This document shows positions 8,832 to 16,670 of a stretch of 44,642 bases of DNA, piece after piece (position 1 is the first letter of the stretch; the number at the start of each line of letters is the position of its first letter). The position numbers and the translations under genes were made by a program. Source of the DNA: an uncultured Collinsella sp. (GTDB lineage Bacteria; Actinomycetota; Coriobacteriia; Coriobacteriales; Coriobacteriaceae); contig CAADSP010000002.1 in the NCBI GenBank assembly GCA_900751755.1, forward strand, positions 1 through 44,642, written 5' to 3'. A model generated the notes under the pieces. That model did no database searches. It had not been told where the DNA came from and saw only the letters and a list, made by a program, of their open reading frames with translations.

Positions 8832-11285
8832 ATGCGTGTTTCTTACGACTGGCTCAAGACCATGATCGATATTCCGGAGGATCCCAAGACCCTTTCGGAC
8901 GAATATATCCGTACCGGCACCGAGGTCGAGGCGATCGACACCGTGGGCGAGTCCTTCGACCACGTGGTGACCGCCAAGGTGCTCACCAAGACCCCGCACC
9001 CCGATAGCGACCACATGTATGTGTGCTCGGTCGATGTGGGCGACAAGAATCTCGACGCCGACGGCAACCCCGCCCCGCTACAGATCGTCTGCGGCGCGCA
9101 GAACTTCGAGGCCGGCGACCACATCGTCACGGCCATGATCGGCGCTGTGCTCCCCGGCGACGTCAAGATCAAGAAGAGCAAGCTTCGCGGTGTCGTGTCC
9201 ATGGGCATGAACTGCTCCGCGCGCGAGCTCGGTCTGGGCGGCGACCACTCCGGCATTATGATCCTGCCCGAGGATACGCCCTGCGGCATGCCGTTTGCCG
9301 AGTACGTGGGCTCGAGCGACACCGTGCTCGACTGCGAGATCACGCCCAACCGCCCCGACTGCCTGTCCATGATCGGCATGGCCCGCGAAACCGGTGCCAT
9401 CTTCGACCGCGATTTCCACGTTGAGCTGCCCGCCATCAAGGTCGAGACCGGCCGCGCGACCGACGACGAGCTTTCGGTCGAGATTGCCGACGAGGGCCTG
9501 TGCGACCGCTACGTCGCCCGCATCGTGCGCAACGTGAAGGTCGGCCCCTCGCCCGACTGGATGGTCAAGCGCCTCAACGCCCTGGGCGTGCGCCCGCACA
9601 ACAACATCGTCGATATCACCAACTACGTGATGATGCTCACCGGCCAGCCGCTGCACGCCTTTGACCTCGACACCTTTGCCGAGCGCGATGGCCACCGTCG
9701 CGTGGTGGTTCGCGCCGCCCAGCAGGACGAGAAGTTCACGACGCTCGATGGCGAGGAGCGTGTGCTCGACGCCGGCATGGGCCTCATCACCGACGGCGAG
9801 CGCCCTGTGGCGTTGGCCGGCGTCATGGGCGGCATGGATTCCGAGATCGAGGACGATACCGTTGACGTGATGGTCGAGAGCGCCTGCTTCAACGCCGGCC
9901 GCACCTCGCACACCAGCCGTGACCTGTCGCTGATCTCCGACGCCTCCATCCGCTTTGAGCGCCAGGTCGACGAGACCGGCTGCGTGGACGTCGCCAATGT
10001 GACGTGCGCGCTTATCGAGGAGATCGCCGGCGGCGAGGTCGCCCCCGGCTATGTGGACGTGTTCCCCGCGCCCAAAACCATCGACAGCATCAAGCTGCGC
10101 CTGGCCCGCGTGCGCGCCATCTGCGGCGCCGACATCGAGCCCGACTTTATCGAGCGCTCGCTCACCCGCCTGGGCTGCACCGTCGAGTGCGACGGCGAGG
10201 ACTTTATGGTCACGCCGCCGAGCTTCCGTCCCGACCTACCGCGCGAGATCGACCTGATCGAGGAGGTCCTGCGCCTATGGGGCATGGGTCGCGTCACGGC
10301 GACCATTCCGGCTGCCAAGAACCACATCGGCGGTCTGACGCGCGAGCAGAAGCTTACCCGCAAGGTCGGCGAGATCCTGCGCGCCTGTGGCCTCAACGAG
10401 ACCACGACCTTTGGCTTTGCCGCCCCGGGCGACCTGGAGAAGATTGGCATGTCCACCGAGGGCCGCGGCTGCCCCGTGGTTCTCATGAACCCGCTGGTGG
10501 CCGAGCAGACCGAGATGCGCCGCTCGCTGCTGCCGGGTCTGCTGCAGTCTGTGGCCTACAACGAGGCCCACGGCACGCCCAACGTGCACCTGTACGAGGT
10601 CGGCAGCCTGTTCCACGGTCGCGAGAACGCCAGCCTGCCCAAGGAGACCAAGTCCGTGGCGGGCGTGCTCTCTGGCCAGTGGAGCGAGCAGTCTTGGACC
10701 ATGAAGTACCGCAAGCTGCGTTTCTTCTTTGGCAAGGGCATCGTTGAGGAGCTGCTTGCCCAGCTGCGCATCGAGAAGGTTCGCTTCCGTCCCGTCGAGG
10801 GCGAGAGTTATGCCTTCCTGCAGCCGGGTCGTGCTGCCGAGGTGCTCTCGGGCGGTACCGTGCTGGGCTGGGTTGGCGAGATCCACCCCGAGGCGCGCGA
10901 GGCTATGGGCATTGACGAGGTCGTCGTTGCCTTTGAGCTCGACCTGGACAAGCTGATCAAGGGCGCCCGCAACCAGGAGAACTACCGTGAGTTCTCGCAG
11001 TACCCGGCCGTTGAGCACGACCTTGCTATCGTGGTCGACAACACTGTGACCTGCGAGGATCTTGAGCGTCGTATTACGAGTGCCGGCGGCAAGCTGCTCG
11101 AGGGCGTGCGCCTGTTCGATGTCTACCGCGATCCGGTCCGCATCGGCAAGGGCAAGAAATCCATGGCCTTTGCGCTTACGTATCGCTCCGACGACCACAC
11201 GCTCACCAGCGAAGAGGTCGAAAAGGCGCACCAGAAGATCGTCACCAAGGTGTGCAAGGGCGTAAACGGCGAGGTCCGCGGCTAG
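8832..11285 (+). CDS. pheT: Phenylalanyl-tRNA synthetase beta subunit
   Basis: An 817-residue subunit of normal length. The order of domains is an N-terminal EMAPII-like tRNA-binding domain (about 40-150, with the PHPDSDHMYVCSVDVG block), the B3/B4 editing domain (about 200-390, including GVMGGMDSEI), the B5 domain (about 400-480), a catalytic-like core, and a C-terminal FDX-ACB anticodon-binding domain (about 720-817, YPAVEHDLAIVVDN to the end). It edits mischarged Tyr-tRNA-Phe and binds the tRNA. The SD AAAGGAGAG is strong. Co-transcription with pheS is expected. Confidence 0.98.
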   Translation: MRVSYDWLKTMIDIPEDPKTLSDEYIRTGTEVEAIDTVGESFDHVVTAKVLTKTPHPDSDHMYVCSVDVGDKNLDADGNPAPLQIVCGAQNFEAGDHIVTAMIGAVLPGDVKIKKSKLRGVVSMGMNCSARELGLGGDHSGIMILPEDTPCGMPFAEYVGSSDTVLDCEITPNRPDCLSMIGMARETGAIFDRDFHVELPAIKVETGRATDDELSVEIADEGLCDRYVARIVRNVKVGPSPDWMVKRLNALGVRPHNNIVDITNYVMMLTGQPLHAFDLDTFAERDGHRRVVVRAAQQDEKFTTLDGEERVLDAGMGLITDGERPVALAGVMGGMDSEIEDDTVDVMVESACFNAGRTSHTSRDLSLISDASIRFERQVDETGCVDVANVTCALIEEIAGGEVAPGYVDVFPAPKTIDSIKLRLARVRAICGADIEPDFIERSLTRLGCTVECDGEDFMVTPPSFRPDLPREIDLIEEVLRLWGMGRVTATIPAAKNHIGGLTREQKLTRKVGEILRACGLNETTTFGFAAPGDLEKIGMSTEGRGCPVVLMNPLVAEQTEMRRSLLPGLLQSVAYNEAHGTPNVHLYEVGSLFHGRENASLPKETKSVAGVLSGQWSEQSWTMKYRKLRFFFGKGIVEELLAQLRIEKVRFRPVEGESYAFLQPGRAAEVLSGGTVLGWVGEIHPEAREAMGIDEVVVAFELDLDKLIKGARNQENYREFSQYPAVEHDLAIVVDNTVTCEDLERRITSAGGKLLEGVRLFDVYRDPVRIGKGKKSMAFALTYRSDDHTLTSEEVEKAHQKIVTKVCKGVNGEVRG

Positions 11286-11393
11286 GTCCTGCGCTGGGGT
11301 ATGGGTTGGTGGCGACTGCTGCCGAATCCTACAAGACCGTTATGCTCGGTATAAGGCACTGCTGAGCCTGCATATATGACACGCGCATTACAT

Positions 11394-11428
11394 AACGGCG
11401 TGCTGCTTTGTCGGCAGTGCGCCGTTTT
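11394..11428 (+). terminator. Probable terminator of pheST, overlapping the nik promoter
   Basis: AACGGCG and CGCCGTT form the base of a hairpin whose inner part CTGC/GCAG pairs around TTTGTCG, followed by TTTT. The -35 element of the nikM promoter lies in its loop, so termination of pheST and initiation at nikM use the same DNA. Confidence 0.6.
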
Positions 11429-11436
11429 GCTATGAT
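11408..11436 (+). promoter_or_regulatory. Promoter of the nickel transporter operon
   Basis: TTGTCG (11408-11413), a 17-nt spacer and TATGAT (11431-11436) make a good sigma-70-type promoter. The predicted start is about 11442-11444, immediately before the NikR-type operator, which leaves a leader of about 90 nt to nikM. Confidence 0.7.
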
Positions 11437-11446
11437 AGCCCGCGGC

Positions 11447-11474
11447 GTGTTACGAATCTGACAATACGTAACAC
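11447..11474. promoter_or_regulatory. NikR-type operator GTGTTAC-N14-GTAACAC
   Basis: GTGTTAC (11447-11453) and GTAACAC (11468-11474) are perfect inverted repeats separated by 14 bases; the symmetry extends one more base each side of the spacer (G/C). I recall this half-site and spacing as the NikR consensus proposed for Geobacter-type genomes. It lies at the transcription start of a nickel transporter operon, where a bound Ni-NikR tetramer would block initiation or elongation. No nikR gene is in the window. Confidence 0.75.
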
Positions 11475-11531
11475 TGGCAAGGTGATTCAAGCGGCGTTGC
11501 AATTCTGTGCGCCGATAACCGGGAGGCGTAC

Positions 11532-12614
11532 ATGCACATTCCAGATAATTATCTGTCCCCGCAGACCGATGCCGTCATGGCGGTGGCGATGGTGCCCGTT
11601 TGGGTCCACTGCATCAAGAAGGTGCGCGCCACGCTCGATCGCGAGCATATGGCTTTCCTGGGCATCTGCGCCGCGTTCTCCTTCCTGCTCATGATGTTCA
11701 ACGTGCCGCTGCCTGGCGGCACCACAGGCCACGCCGTCGGCGGCGCCCTCATTGCGCTGCTGCTAGGCCCCGAGGCCGCGGCTATCGCTGTCTCGGTCGC
11801 GCTGGCGCTGCAGGCGCTGCTGTTTGGCGACGGCGGCATCCTGTCCTTTGGCGCCAACTGCTTTAACATGGCCTTCGTGCTGCCGTTTGCCGCTGCTATC
11901 GTGTTTCGTGCGCTCAACAGCCGTTTGCATGGCAAGGGCTGGGGCACCTCGGTTTCGGCCGTCGTAAGCGGCTGGGTCGGCCTGTGCCTGGCGGCCCTGT
12001 GCGCGGCAATCGAGTTTGGTATTCAGCCGATGCTCTTTACCAACGCTTCGGGCGCGCCGCTGTACTGCCCCTTCCCGCTGTCCGTGGCTATTCCGGCCAT
12101 GTTGATCCCGCATATGCTGGTTGCCGGCGTGATCGAGGGCGTGGCGACGGCCGCCATCTACGGTTTCATTAAGAAGACGGCGCCGAGTGTTATCGTCGGG
12201 CCCGAGGCCGTCGATGGACAGCTTGCCGGCGATGGTACTGCCAAGAAGACCTCGCTGGTCCCCACGCTCATTCTGGTCGCCGTGCTTGTCGTGGCTACGC
12301 CGTTCGGCTTGCTTGCCACAGGTGACGCATGGGGCGAGTGGGACGCCGAGGGCGCCGCGACCGCCGTTCAGGAGGCTGGTGACGACAGTCTGCAGGCTTC
12401 GGTCGGCCTCGATACCCCGACCTTTGCCGACGCTCTGCCTACGGGTGATTACCTGCAGGCCTATTCCGAGGAGCAGGGTCTTGGCTTTGCCGGTCAGGCT
12501 GCCATGTATATCCTGTCCGGCGTGATTGGCGTGGCGGTGCTTACCACCGCATTCCGTCTGATCTCGCTGACGGTTAAGGAAAGCGGTGCTCATGGCAATA
12601 GCCGAGCTGCCTAG
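11532..12614 (+). CDS. nikM: Nickel ECF transporter substrate-binding protein NikM fused to NikN (CbiM-like)
   Basis: A 360-residue membrane protein. It starts MHIPDNYLS, matching the CbiM/NikM N-terminus in which Met1-His2 help coordinate the metal. The CbiM core (about residues 1-225) has six or seven helices and the blocks PLPGGTTGHAVGGAL and GDGGILSFGANCFNMAFV. After a linker, residues 240-345 form two helices flanking a PDGLE/NikN-like segment (TPFGLLATGDAWGEWDAE). The M-N fusion favours nickel over cobalt, because cobalt systems usually keep a separate CbiN; the upstream NikR-type site agrees. The SD GGGAGG precedes the ATG. Confidence 0.9.
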   Translation: MHIPDNYLSPQTDAVMAVAMVPVWVHCIKKVRATLDREHMAFLGICAAFSFLLMMFNVPLPGGTTGHAVGGALIALLLGPEAAAIAVSVALALQALLFGDGGILSFGANCFNMAFVLPFAAAIVFRALNSRLHGKGWGTSVSAVVSGWVGLCLAALCAAIEFGIQPMLFTNASGAPLYCPFPLSVAIPAMLIPHMLVAGVIEGVATAAIYGFIKKTAPSVIVGPEAVDGQLAGDGTAKKTSLVPTLILVAVLVVATPFGLLATGDAWGEWDAEGAATAVQEAGDDSLQASVGLDTPTFADALPTGDYLQAYSEEQGLGFAGQAAMYILSGVIGVAVLTTAFRLISLTVKESGAHGNSRAA

Positions 12615-13428
12615 CTGGCTTGCGGTCGAGCAGCGTTACGAGCCCGTGGGGGCTCGGCATCGCGTGATGCAAAAGAATGTCCTGCACCTGGCGAGCCTGC
12701 TTGAGCGGGTTCGCCTGGGTGGGGGCGCGCACGAGGGCGGGTCGATGGTCGACTGCGCCCTTTCTTGCGTTTCGGCTCCGGTGCGCCTGGTGGGGATGTT
12801 CGTCTGCGTCCTGTGCGTGTGTCTGACACAGAGCCCGCTGTACCTCATGTTGATGGCGGCCATTGCGCTGGTGCTCGTTGCCGTGCGCCCCGTACGCGGG
12901 CTGCGTGCGACCTTTGTGCCGGCGCTTGGCGCCGCGGGGTTCGCAGTGGTTCTGGCACTGCCTGCCCTGCTGCTGGGCGCTTCCGCTACGGGCGCCATGC
13001 TCAAAATTGCGCTTAAGACGTTCATTAACGTGTCGCTCGTGCTGGGCGTTTCGTGGACGCTCACCTGGAGCCGCATGTCGGCGGCGCTCAAGATGCTGCA
13101 TCTACCCGACGAGGTCATCTTTACGTTTGATATGGCGCTCAAGCACATCGAGGTGCTGGGTCGCACGGCGCACAATCTGTGCGAATCGGTCATGCTGCGC
13201 AGCGTCGGTTCCGCGCCTGCGGGTTTTTCGCGCACCGATTCGCTGGCGGGTATCATGGGCATGACGTTTATCAAGGCGATGGAATGCAGCCGCGCGATGG
13301 ACGAGGCCATGCTGTGCCGCGGTTTTGCGGGTGCGTATCCGGCGCCCGCGCGCGCCGGGTTTGGCTGGCGCGATGCGGTCTATGCGGCCGGCGTGGCGCT
13401 GCTGGCGGTGTTGTGCGCCGTGCTGTAG
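12592..13428 (+). CDS. nikQ: ECF transporter transmembrane (T) component NikQ/CbiQ
   Basis: A 278-residue CbiQ-family protein that couples the ATPase to NikM. It has several hydrophobic segments between residues 60 and 150 and a final helix (DAVYAAGVALLAVLCAVL). The coupling region carries A-R-S-like signatures: MSAALKMLHLPDEV and, near residue 230, ECSRAMDEAMLCRGF, which corresponds to the conserved CbiQ A-x-x-x-R-G region. The ATG at 12592 overlaps the end of nikM by 23 nt and has AAGGA upstream, which indicates translational coupling. Confidence 0.9.
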   Translation: MAIAELPSWLAVEQRYEPVGARHRVMQKNVLHLASLLERVRLGGGAHEGGSMVDCALSCVSAPVRLVGMFVCVLCVCLTQSPLYLMLMAAIALVLVAVRPVRGLRATFVPALGAAGFAVVLALPALLLGASATGAMLKIALKTFINVSLVLGVSWTLTWSRMSAALKMLHLPDEVIFTFDMALKHIEVLGRTAHNLCESVMLRSVGSAPAGFSRTDSLAGIMGMTFIKAMECSRAMDEAMLCRGFAGAYPAPARAGFGWRDAVYAAGVALLAVLCAVL

Positions 13429-13474
13429 GCGCTGCTGGTTCCGGCTGGGGATGCAAATAGGGAAGGGCGACGTT

Positions 13475-14245
13475 TTGACGATCGATATGAATAGTGCGGC
13501 GGGCACGAACGGTGCGGGCGGCGCCGAGGTCGCGCCGCTCATCGAGCTGCGCGACGTGGTGTTCTCCTATGCGGGGCATACGGTTGTCGATGGCGTGTCG
13601 CTGCAGGTCGATCGTGGTGAACTCGTTGCCCTGCTCGGTCCCAACGGCTGCGGCAAGACGACGATTATGCGCCTTATTAACGGCCTTGAGCTCGCGGACG
13701 CAGGGGCATACCTGTTCGACGGGCACGTGGTCGATGCGGCGTTTCTAAAGGATTCCGCGGCCGCTCAGCGTTTTCATCAGCGCGTGGGCTTTGTGTTCCA
13801 GAATGCCGACGCCCAGCTGTTCTGCGCTACGGTGGGCGAGGAAGTTGCTTTTGGTCCCGCGCAGATGGGGCTGCCGGCAGACGAGCTCGACCGTCGCGTG
13901 CACGATGCCATGGAACTGTTTCAAGTTGCCGACCTGGTCGATGCCTCGCCCTATCAGCTTTCGGGTGGGCAAAAGAAGCGTGTGGCGCTGGCGGCAGTCG
14001 TATCGATGAACCCCGATATCTTGGTTCTCGACGAACCTACTAATGGGCTCGACGAGGATTCATGCGACATCGTGGTCAACTTCTTGCTGGCCTACGTCGC
14101 GGCGGGTAAGACGGTCTTGATGAGCACACATCACCAGGATTTGGTGCGACGCCTGGGTGCCCGTGCAATCTATATCGATCGATATCACCATGTGGTCGAG
14201 GCGCCTTCGCCGTCGTATGGAACCGAAAGCGGTGCTACGGACTAG
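13475..14245 (+). CDS. nikO: ECF transporter ATPase NikO/CbiO
   Basis: A 256-residue ABC ATPase energising nickel uptake. It has Walker A GPNGCGKTT, the Q-loop segment GFVFQNADAQLFCATVGEEVAFGP (typical of CbiO), signature LSGGQKKRVALA, Walker B ILVLDEPTNGLDE and the switch histidine in STHHQD. The start is uncertain. The TTG at 13475 has GGGAAGGG eight bases upstream and is preferred; the ATG at 13451 has a poorly placed SD, and the ATG at 13487 has none. A frame extending to 13325 only overlaps nikQ and is not protein-like. Confidence 0.9.
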   Translation: MTIDMNSAAGTNGAGGAEVAPLIELRDVVFSYAGHTVVDGVSLQVDRGELVALLGPNGCGKTTIMRLINGLELADAGAYLFDGHVVDAAFLKDSAAAQRFHQRVGFVFQNADAQLFCATVGEEVAFGPAQMGLPADELDRRVHDAMELFQVADLVDASPYQLSGGQKKRVALAAVVSMNPDILVLDEPTNGLDEDSCDIVVNFLLAYVAAGKTVLMSTHHQDLVRRLGARAIYIDRYHHVVEAPSPSYGTESGATD

Positions 14246-14265
14246 TTGCTGCGTAGAGCGTGCGT

Positions 14266-14284
14266 AGCCGCCCGCGCGGCTTTG
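14266..14284 (+). terminator. Possible weak terminator after nikO
   Basis: AGCCGC and GCGGCT pair around the loop CCGC, followed by only three T residues. The stem is short but it lies 20 nt past the nikO stop. Confidence 0.4.
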
Positions 14285-14325
14285 CCGTGATGGTATAGTT
14301 ATCCAGGTTTTTTATGGGGGTGGCT

Positions 14326-15174
14326 ATGCCAAGCTGGAACATTCATATCGCTCAGACGGAGCGTTTGCTGGAGCGCACCGGTGCGCTTGCCAAGAGCGTG
14401 CGCGACCGCAATGCCTTTTTGTTTGGCTGCGTGGTTCCGGATATTTTCGTGGGCTATATGGTCCCTGGCATCGCCGATCCCATCCCGTACCGCATTACGC
14501 ACTTTGCCAAGCCCGAGCCTATCCCTAAGCCGCGTGAGCACGAGTTCTGGGATACCTATGTGGCACCGTTGCTTAAAAGTTCACCCACCGGTGCGTTAGC
14601 CGCGGCGACCTCGATTATCGAGGAGCGCGAGCGACTGAATCGCGTGCACTATCCCCAGCGCTACAGGGATGCCGAGCCGGTTGTCGGTCCCGGCGCTCGT
14701 GAGTTCTCGCTTGCGTCCGAGGACGTGGCGCAGTCGTTGCTCGATTTGACACTGGGTGTCTGGTCGCATCTGGTGGCCGATACCGTATGGAATACGCGCG
14801 TGAATCAGTACCTGGAGGCGCACGGCGGCAAGCCGTGCGAGGAGTTCCGCATTAAAAAGCAAGGCGACTTTGACTGGTTTGGCAAGACGCTGGGCATCGT
14901 TTCCATCCCGCGTGCGACCGATCGCCTGTATACTGCGGCGACGCGTTTTGGGCAGTATCCCATCCATAAGGAGTATGTGCTCAAGACCATCGGCGTTATA
15001 CACGAGATCGTGCGCGAAAACCCCGGCGAGCCCGACCATCCGCCATACCGCCTGCTGACCGAGGAATTCTTCGACGCAACGTTTACCGAGGTCATCGAGC
15101 TGACCGAGGCGGGTTTTGCCGCCCGTGTCGAATCGCCCGATGTGCCTGCTCTGCCCCTGATTGCTAGCTGCTAG
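14326..15174 (+). CDS. Putative zinc-dependent phospholipase C-like protein
   Basis: A 282-residue soluble protein. Its start, MPSWNIHIAQTERLL, and the pattern of helical His/Asp-containing segments (RNAFLFGCVVPDIFVGY and VWSHLVADTVWNTRVNQYL) recall the zinc-dependent phospholipase C family, where scattered His and Asp residues bind zinc. No signal peptide is visible, so secretion is unlikely and the substrate is unknown. The ATG at 14326 is preferred to the one at 14314 because it follows GGGGGTGG and restores the family-like start. TATAGT at 14294-14299 may be the -10, giving a very short leader. The stop overlaps the convergent downstream gene by four bases. Confidence 0.5.
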   Translation: MPSWNIHIAQTERLLERTGALAKSVRDRNAFLFGCVVPDIFVGYMVPGIADPIPYRITHFAKPEPIPKPREHEFWDTYVAPLLKSSPTGALAAATSIIEERERLNRVHYPQRYRDAEPVVGPGAREFSLASEDVAQSLLDLTLGVWSHLVADTVWNTRVNQYLEAHGGKPCEEFRIKKQGDFDWFGKTLGIVSIPRATDRLYTAATRFGQYPIHKEYVLKTIGVIHEIVRENPGEPDHPPYRLLTEEFFDATFTEVIELTEAGFAARVESPDVPALPLIASC

Positions 15175-16244
15175 CTGGCCGGCCCGGCAGTGAATAGCTC
15201 AACCCAATCGACAAGTAGCTCTTGCCGTAAGGTATCTTCGGCAATGCGCTCCTGTTTGGTCTTTGGGATGTGGGGAAGCCCGGCCTTTTTATGGATGAGC
15301 TCGGCTATGTGGTCGAAGCTCTTCTTCTCCTTGATCTGGTCATAGGTAATTTGGATGACGTCGTAGCCCATGCTTGTGAGTGCGGTGGCGCGCTCGGCAT
15401 CGGAGAGGCTCGCGGCTTCGCTGTCGTGGGCAGAGCGGCCTTGGCATTCCAGAATGACGCCCATGCTGTCGGTGGCGCTTTCGATGAGGATATCGGCGTA
15501 GCAGCAGGTTTTGTCATACAGCGAACGTGCGGCTTCACTGAGCGGGATGCGCGCGTTGTTGGCGATCTCGATGCCCTGGCCGCCCTCGTCGCGGGGGAGC
15601 GAGATAAGCATGGAGGTCTGTACTTCGAAGGGCGAGGCGGCCTGCCCCGTCATGTGCTCGGCCGCCCAGCGCAGTTGTTTGACGCCGCGCAGGCCTGCGG
15701 CTTGCTTGGCGAACGCGGCGATATCCGTTGCGGTAAGAAGCGGCGTGCGCTTCCACAAGTTGGTGTCATTGCCCTTGGTGTCGTTAACTCGCTCCCAGCC
15801 GCAGTTGGGTGGAATGAACTTAAGCGAAATAGCTTCATCGAGTTGTTGTTGCGTTCGCTCGCAGGGCTTAAACACTGCAAAGGAGCCGCACGTCTCGTAG
15901 CAAGCCATGAGTAACTGGTTGCGTGAAACCTGCGTAGCAAGGTTGAGCAGCGTGAACTCCGGTGACGTGACATCAAACCCATGTTCAGTCTGCCTAAACG
16001 ACCCCGGAGGTGGTTCTTGGGTCAGGAGGTGCGATTTAAACAGGCTTCGCGACCCGGATTGTGCCCGAGTGAATACAAGCCTGTGAAGTGGTGCGTGAAG
16101 CAGGTCTTTTACAACTGCATGACTTCCGAGACCACAACATCTGCGATCCATATTGCCAAGGCTAATGGCGGGGTAAAGGCCTAATACCTGCGGCGGGATG
16201 CGGTAGTAGTTAAAGGCGGATTGCCCACAAAGCGTCAGGTCCAT
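15171..16244 (-). CDS. Putative DUF559/Vsr-like nuclease-fold protein
   Basis: A 357-residue protein I do not recognise as a whole. The C-terminal third looks like a PD-(D/E)XK nuclease of the Vsr/DUF559 kind: Asp251 in YADILIE, then Glu266-Cys-Gln268 as an E-x-Q variant of E-x-K, then a D-x-x-R helix (SDAERATALTSMGYDV) and IQITYDQI. The N-terminal part contains CGQSAFNYYRIP and a mixed basic region, reminiscent of abortive-infection AbiEi-like proteins that carry such a nuclease tail. The SD GGAGG is six bases before the ATG. It is convergent with, and four bases into, the PLC-like gene. Function is unproven; a defence or stress role is possible. Confidence 0.5.
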   Translation of the reverse strand: MDLTLCGQSAFNYYRIPPQVLGLYPAISLGNMDRRCCGLGSHAVVKDLLHAPLHRLVFTRAQSGSRSLFKSHLLTQEPPPGSFRQTEHGFDVTSPEFTLLNLATQVSRNQLLMACYETCGSFAVFKPCERTQQQLDEAISLKFIPPNCGWERVNDTKGNDTNLWKRTPLLTATDIAAFAKQAAGLRGVKQLRWAAEHMTGQAASPFEVQTSMLISLPRDEGGQGIEIANNARIPLSEAARSLYDKTCCYADILIESATDSMGVILECQGRSAHDSEAASLSDAERATALTSMGYDVIQITYDQIKEKKSFDHIAELIHKKAGLPHIPKTKQERIAEDTLRQELLVDWVELFTAGPAS

Positions 16245-16298
16245 AATGCCCTCCTGGCCGAAATCATCTCTTTGAAGCGAGTGATGCCAGCGTCAATC

Positions 16299-16422
16299 CG
16301 GAAGTATGCGGCAAAATCTGAACCCTATGAGCGGACCTGGCTTTTGAGGCTAGTTTATCAGGCATTTTGTTGCGAAAAAACAGGGTGTGCTCGGAGGTTC
16401 CAGAATTTGCCGCATACTTCCG
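16299..16422. repeat. Widely spaced 22-bp inverted repeat
   Basis: The arms at 16299-16320 and 16401-16422 are inverted copies matching at 21 of 22 positions (core GGAAGTATGCGGCAAA), separated by 80 nt of ordinary sequence. It fills much of the 360-nt gap upstream of the nuclease-like gene, where I see no open frame. It could be an interspersed repeat or a paired protein-binding site. Confidence 0.7.
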
Positions 16423-16604
16423 AAAACCAGGTCGATTTGGTTCTTGCTAAAACGATTTATCAGCCCTGTGTGAGGTGTGGGTTTGCCACCGGGCGAACAC
16501 TTTTAGCGCTTGGGGCTTTATTTTTTGGGCCTCGGAGGGCGGATTTCGCGCTTTTGGTAAAGAAATGGGTGCGTGTCATGCCGTGCGGTAGGCATCGGCG
16601 CACA

Positions 16605-16642
16605 GAAAAAGGGCCCGGAAGGCAATGCCTTCCGGGCCCTTT
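16605..16642 (-). terminator. Terminator of pyruvate kinase gene
   Basis: GGGCCCGGAAGGC and GCCTTCCGGGCCC form a perfect 13-bp stem around AAT. On the minus strand it is followed by CTTTTT and lies 29 nt after the pyk stop. Confidence 0.92.
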
Positions 16643-16670
16643 GCAATGCAAGTGTGCTTGCAAGTACGAT

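Noticed and set aside
11286..11531. Cobalamin or NiCo riboswitch before nikM
   Set aside because: No B12 box or NiCo core is seen, and the region is explained by a terminator, a promoter and a NikR-type palindrome.
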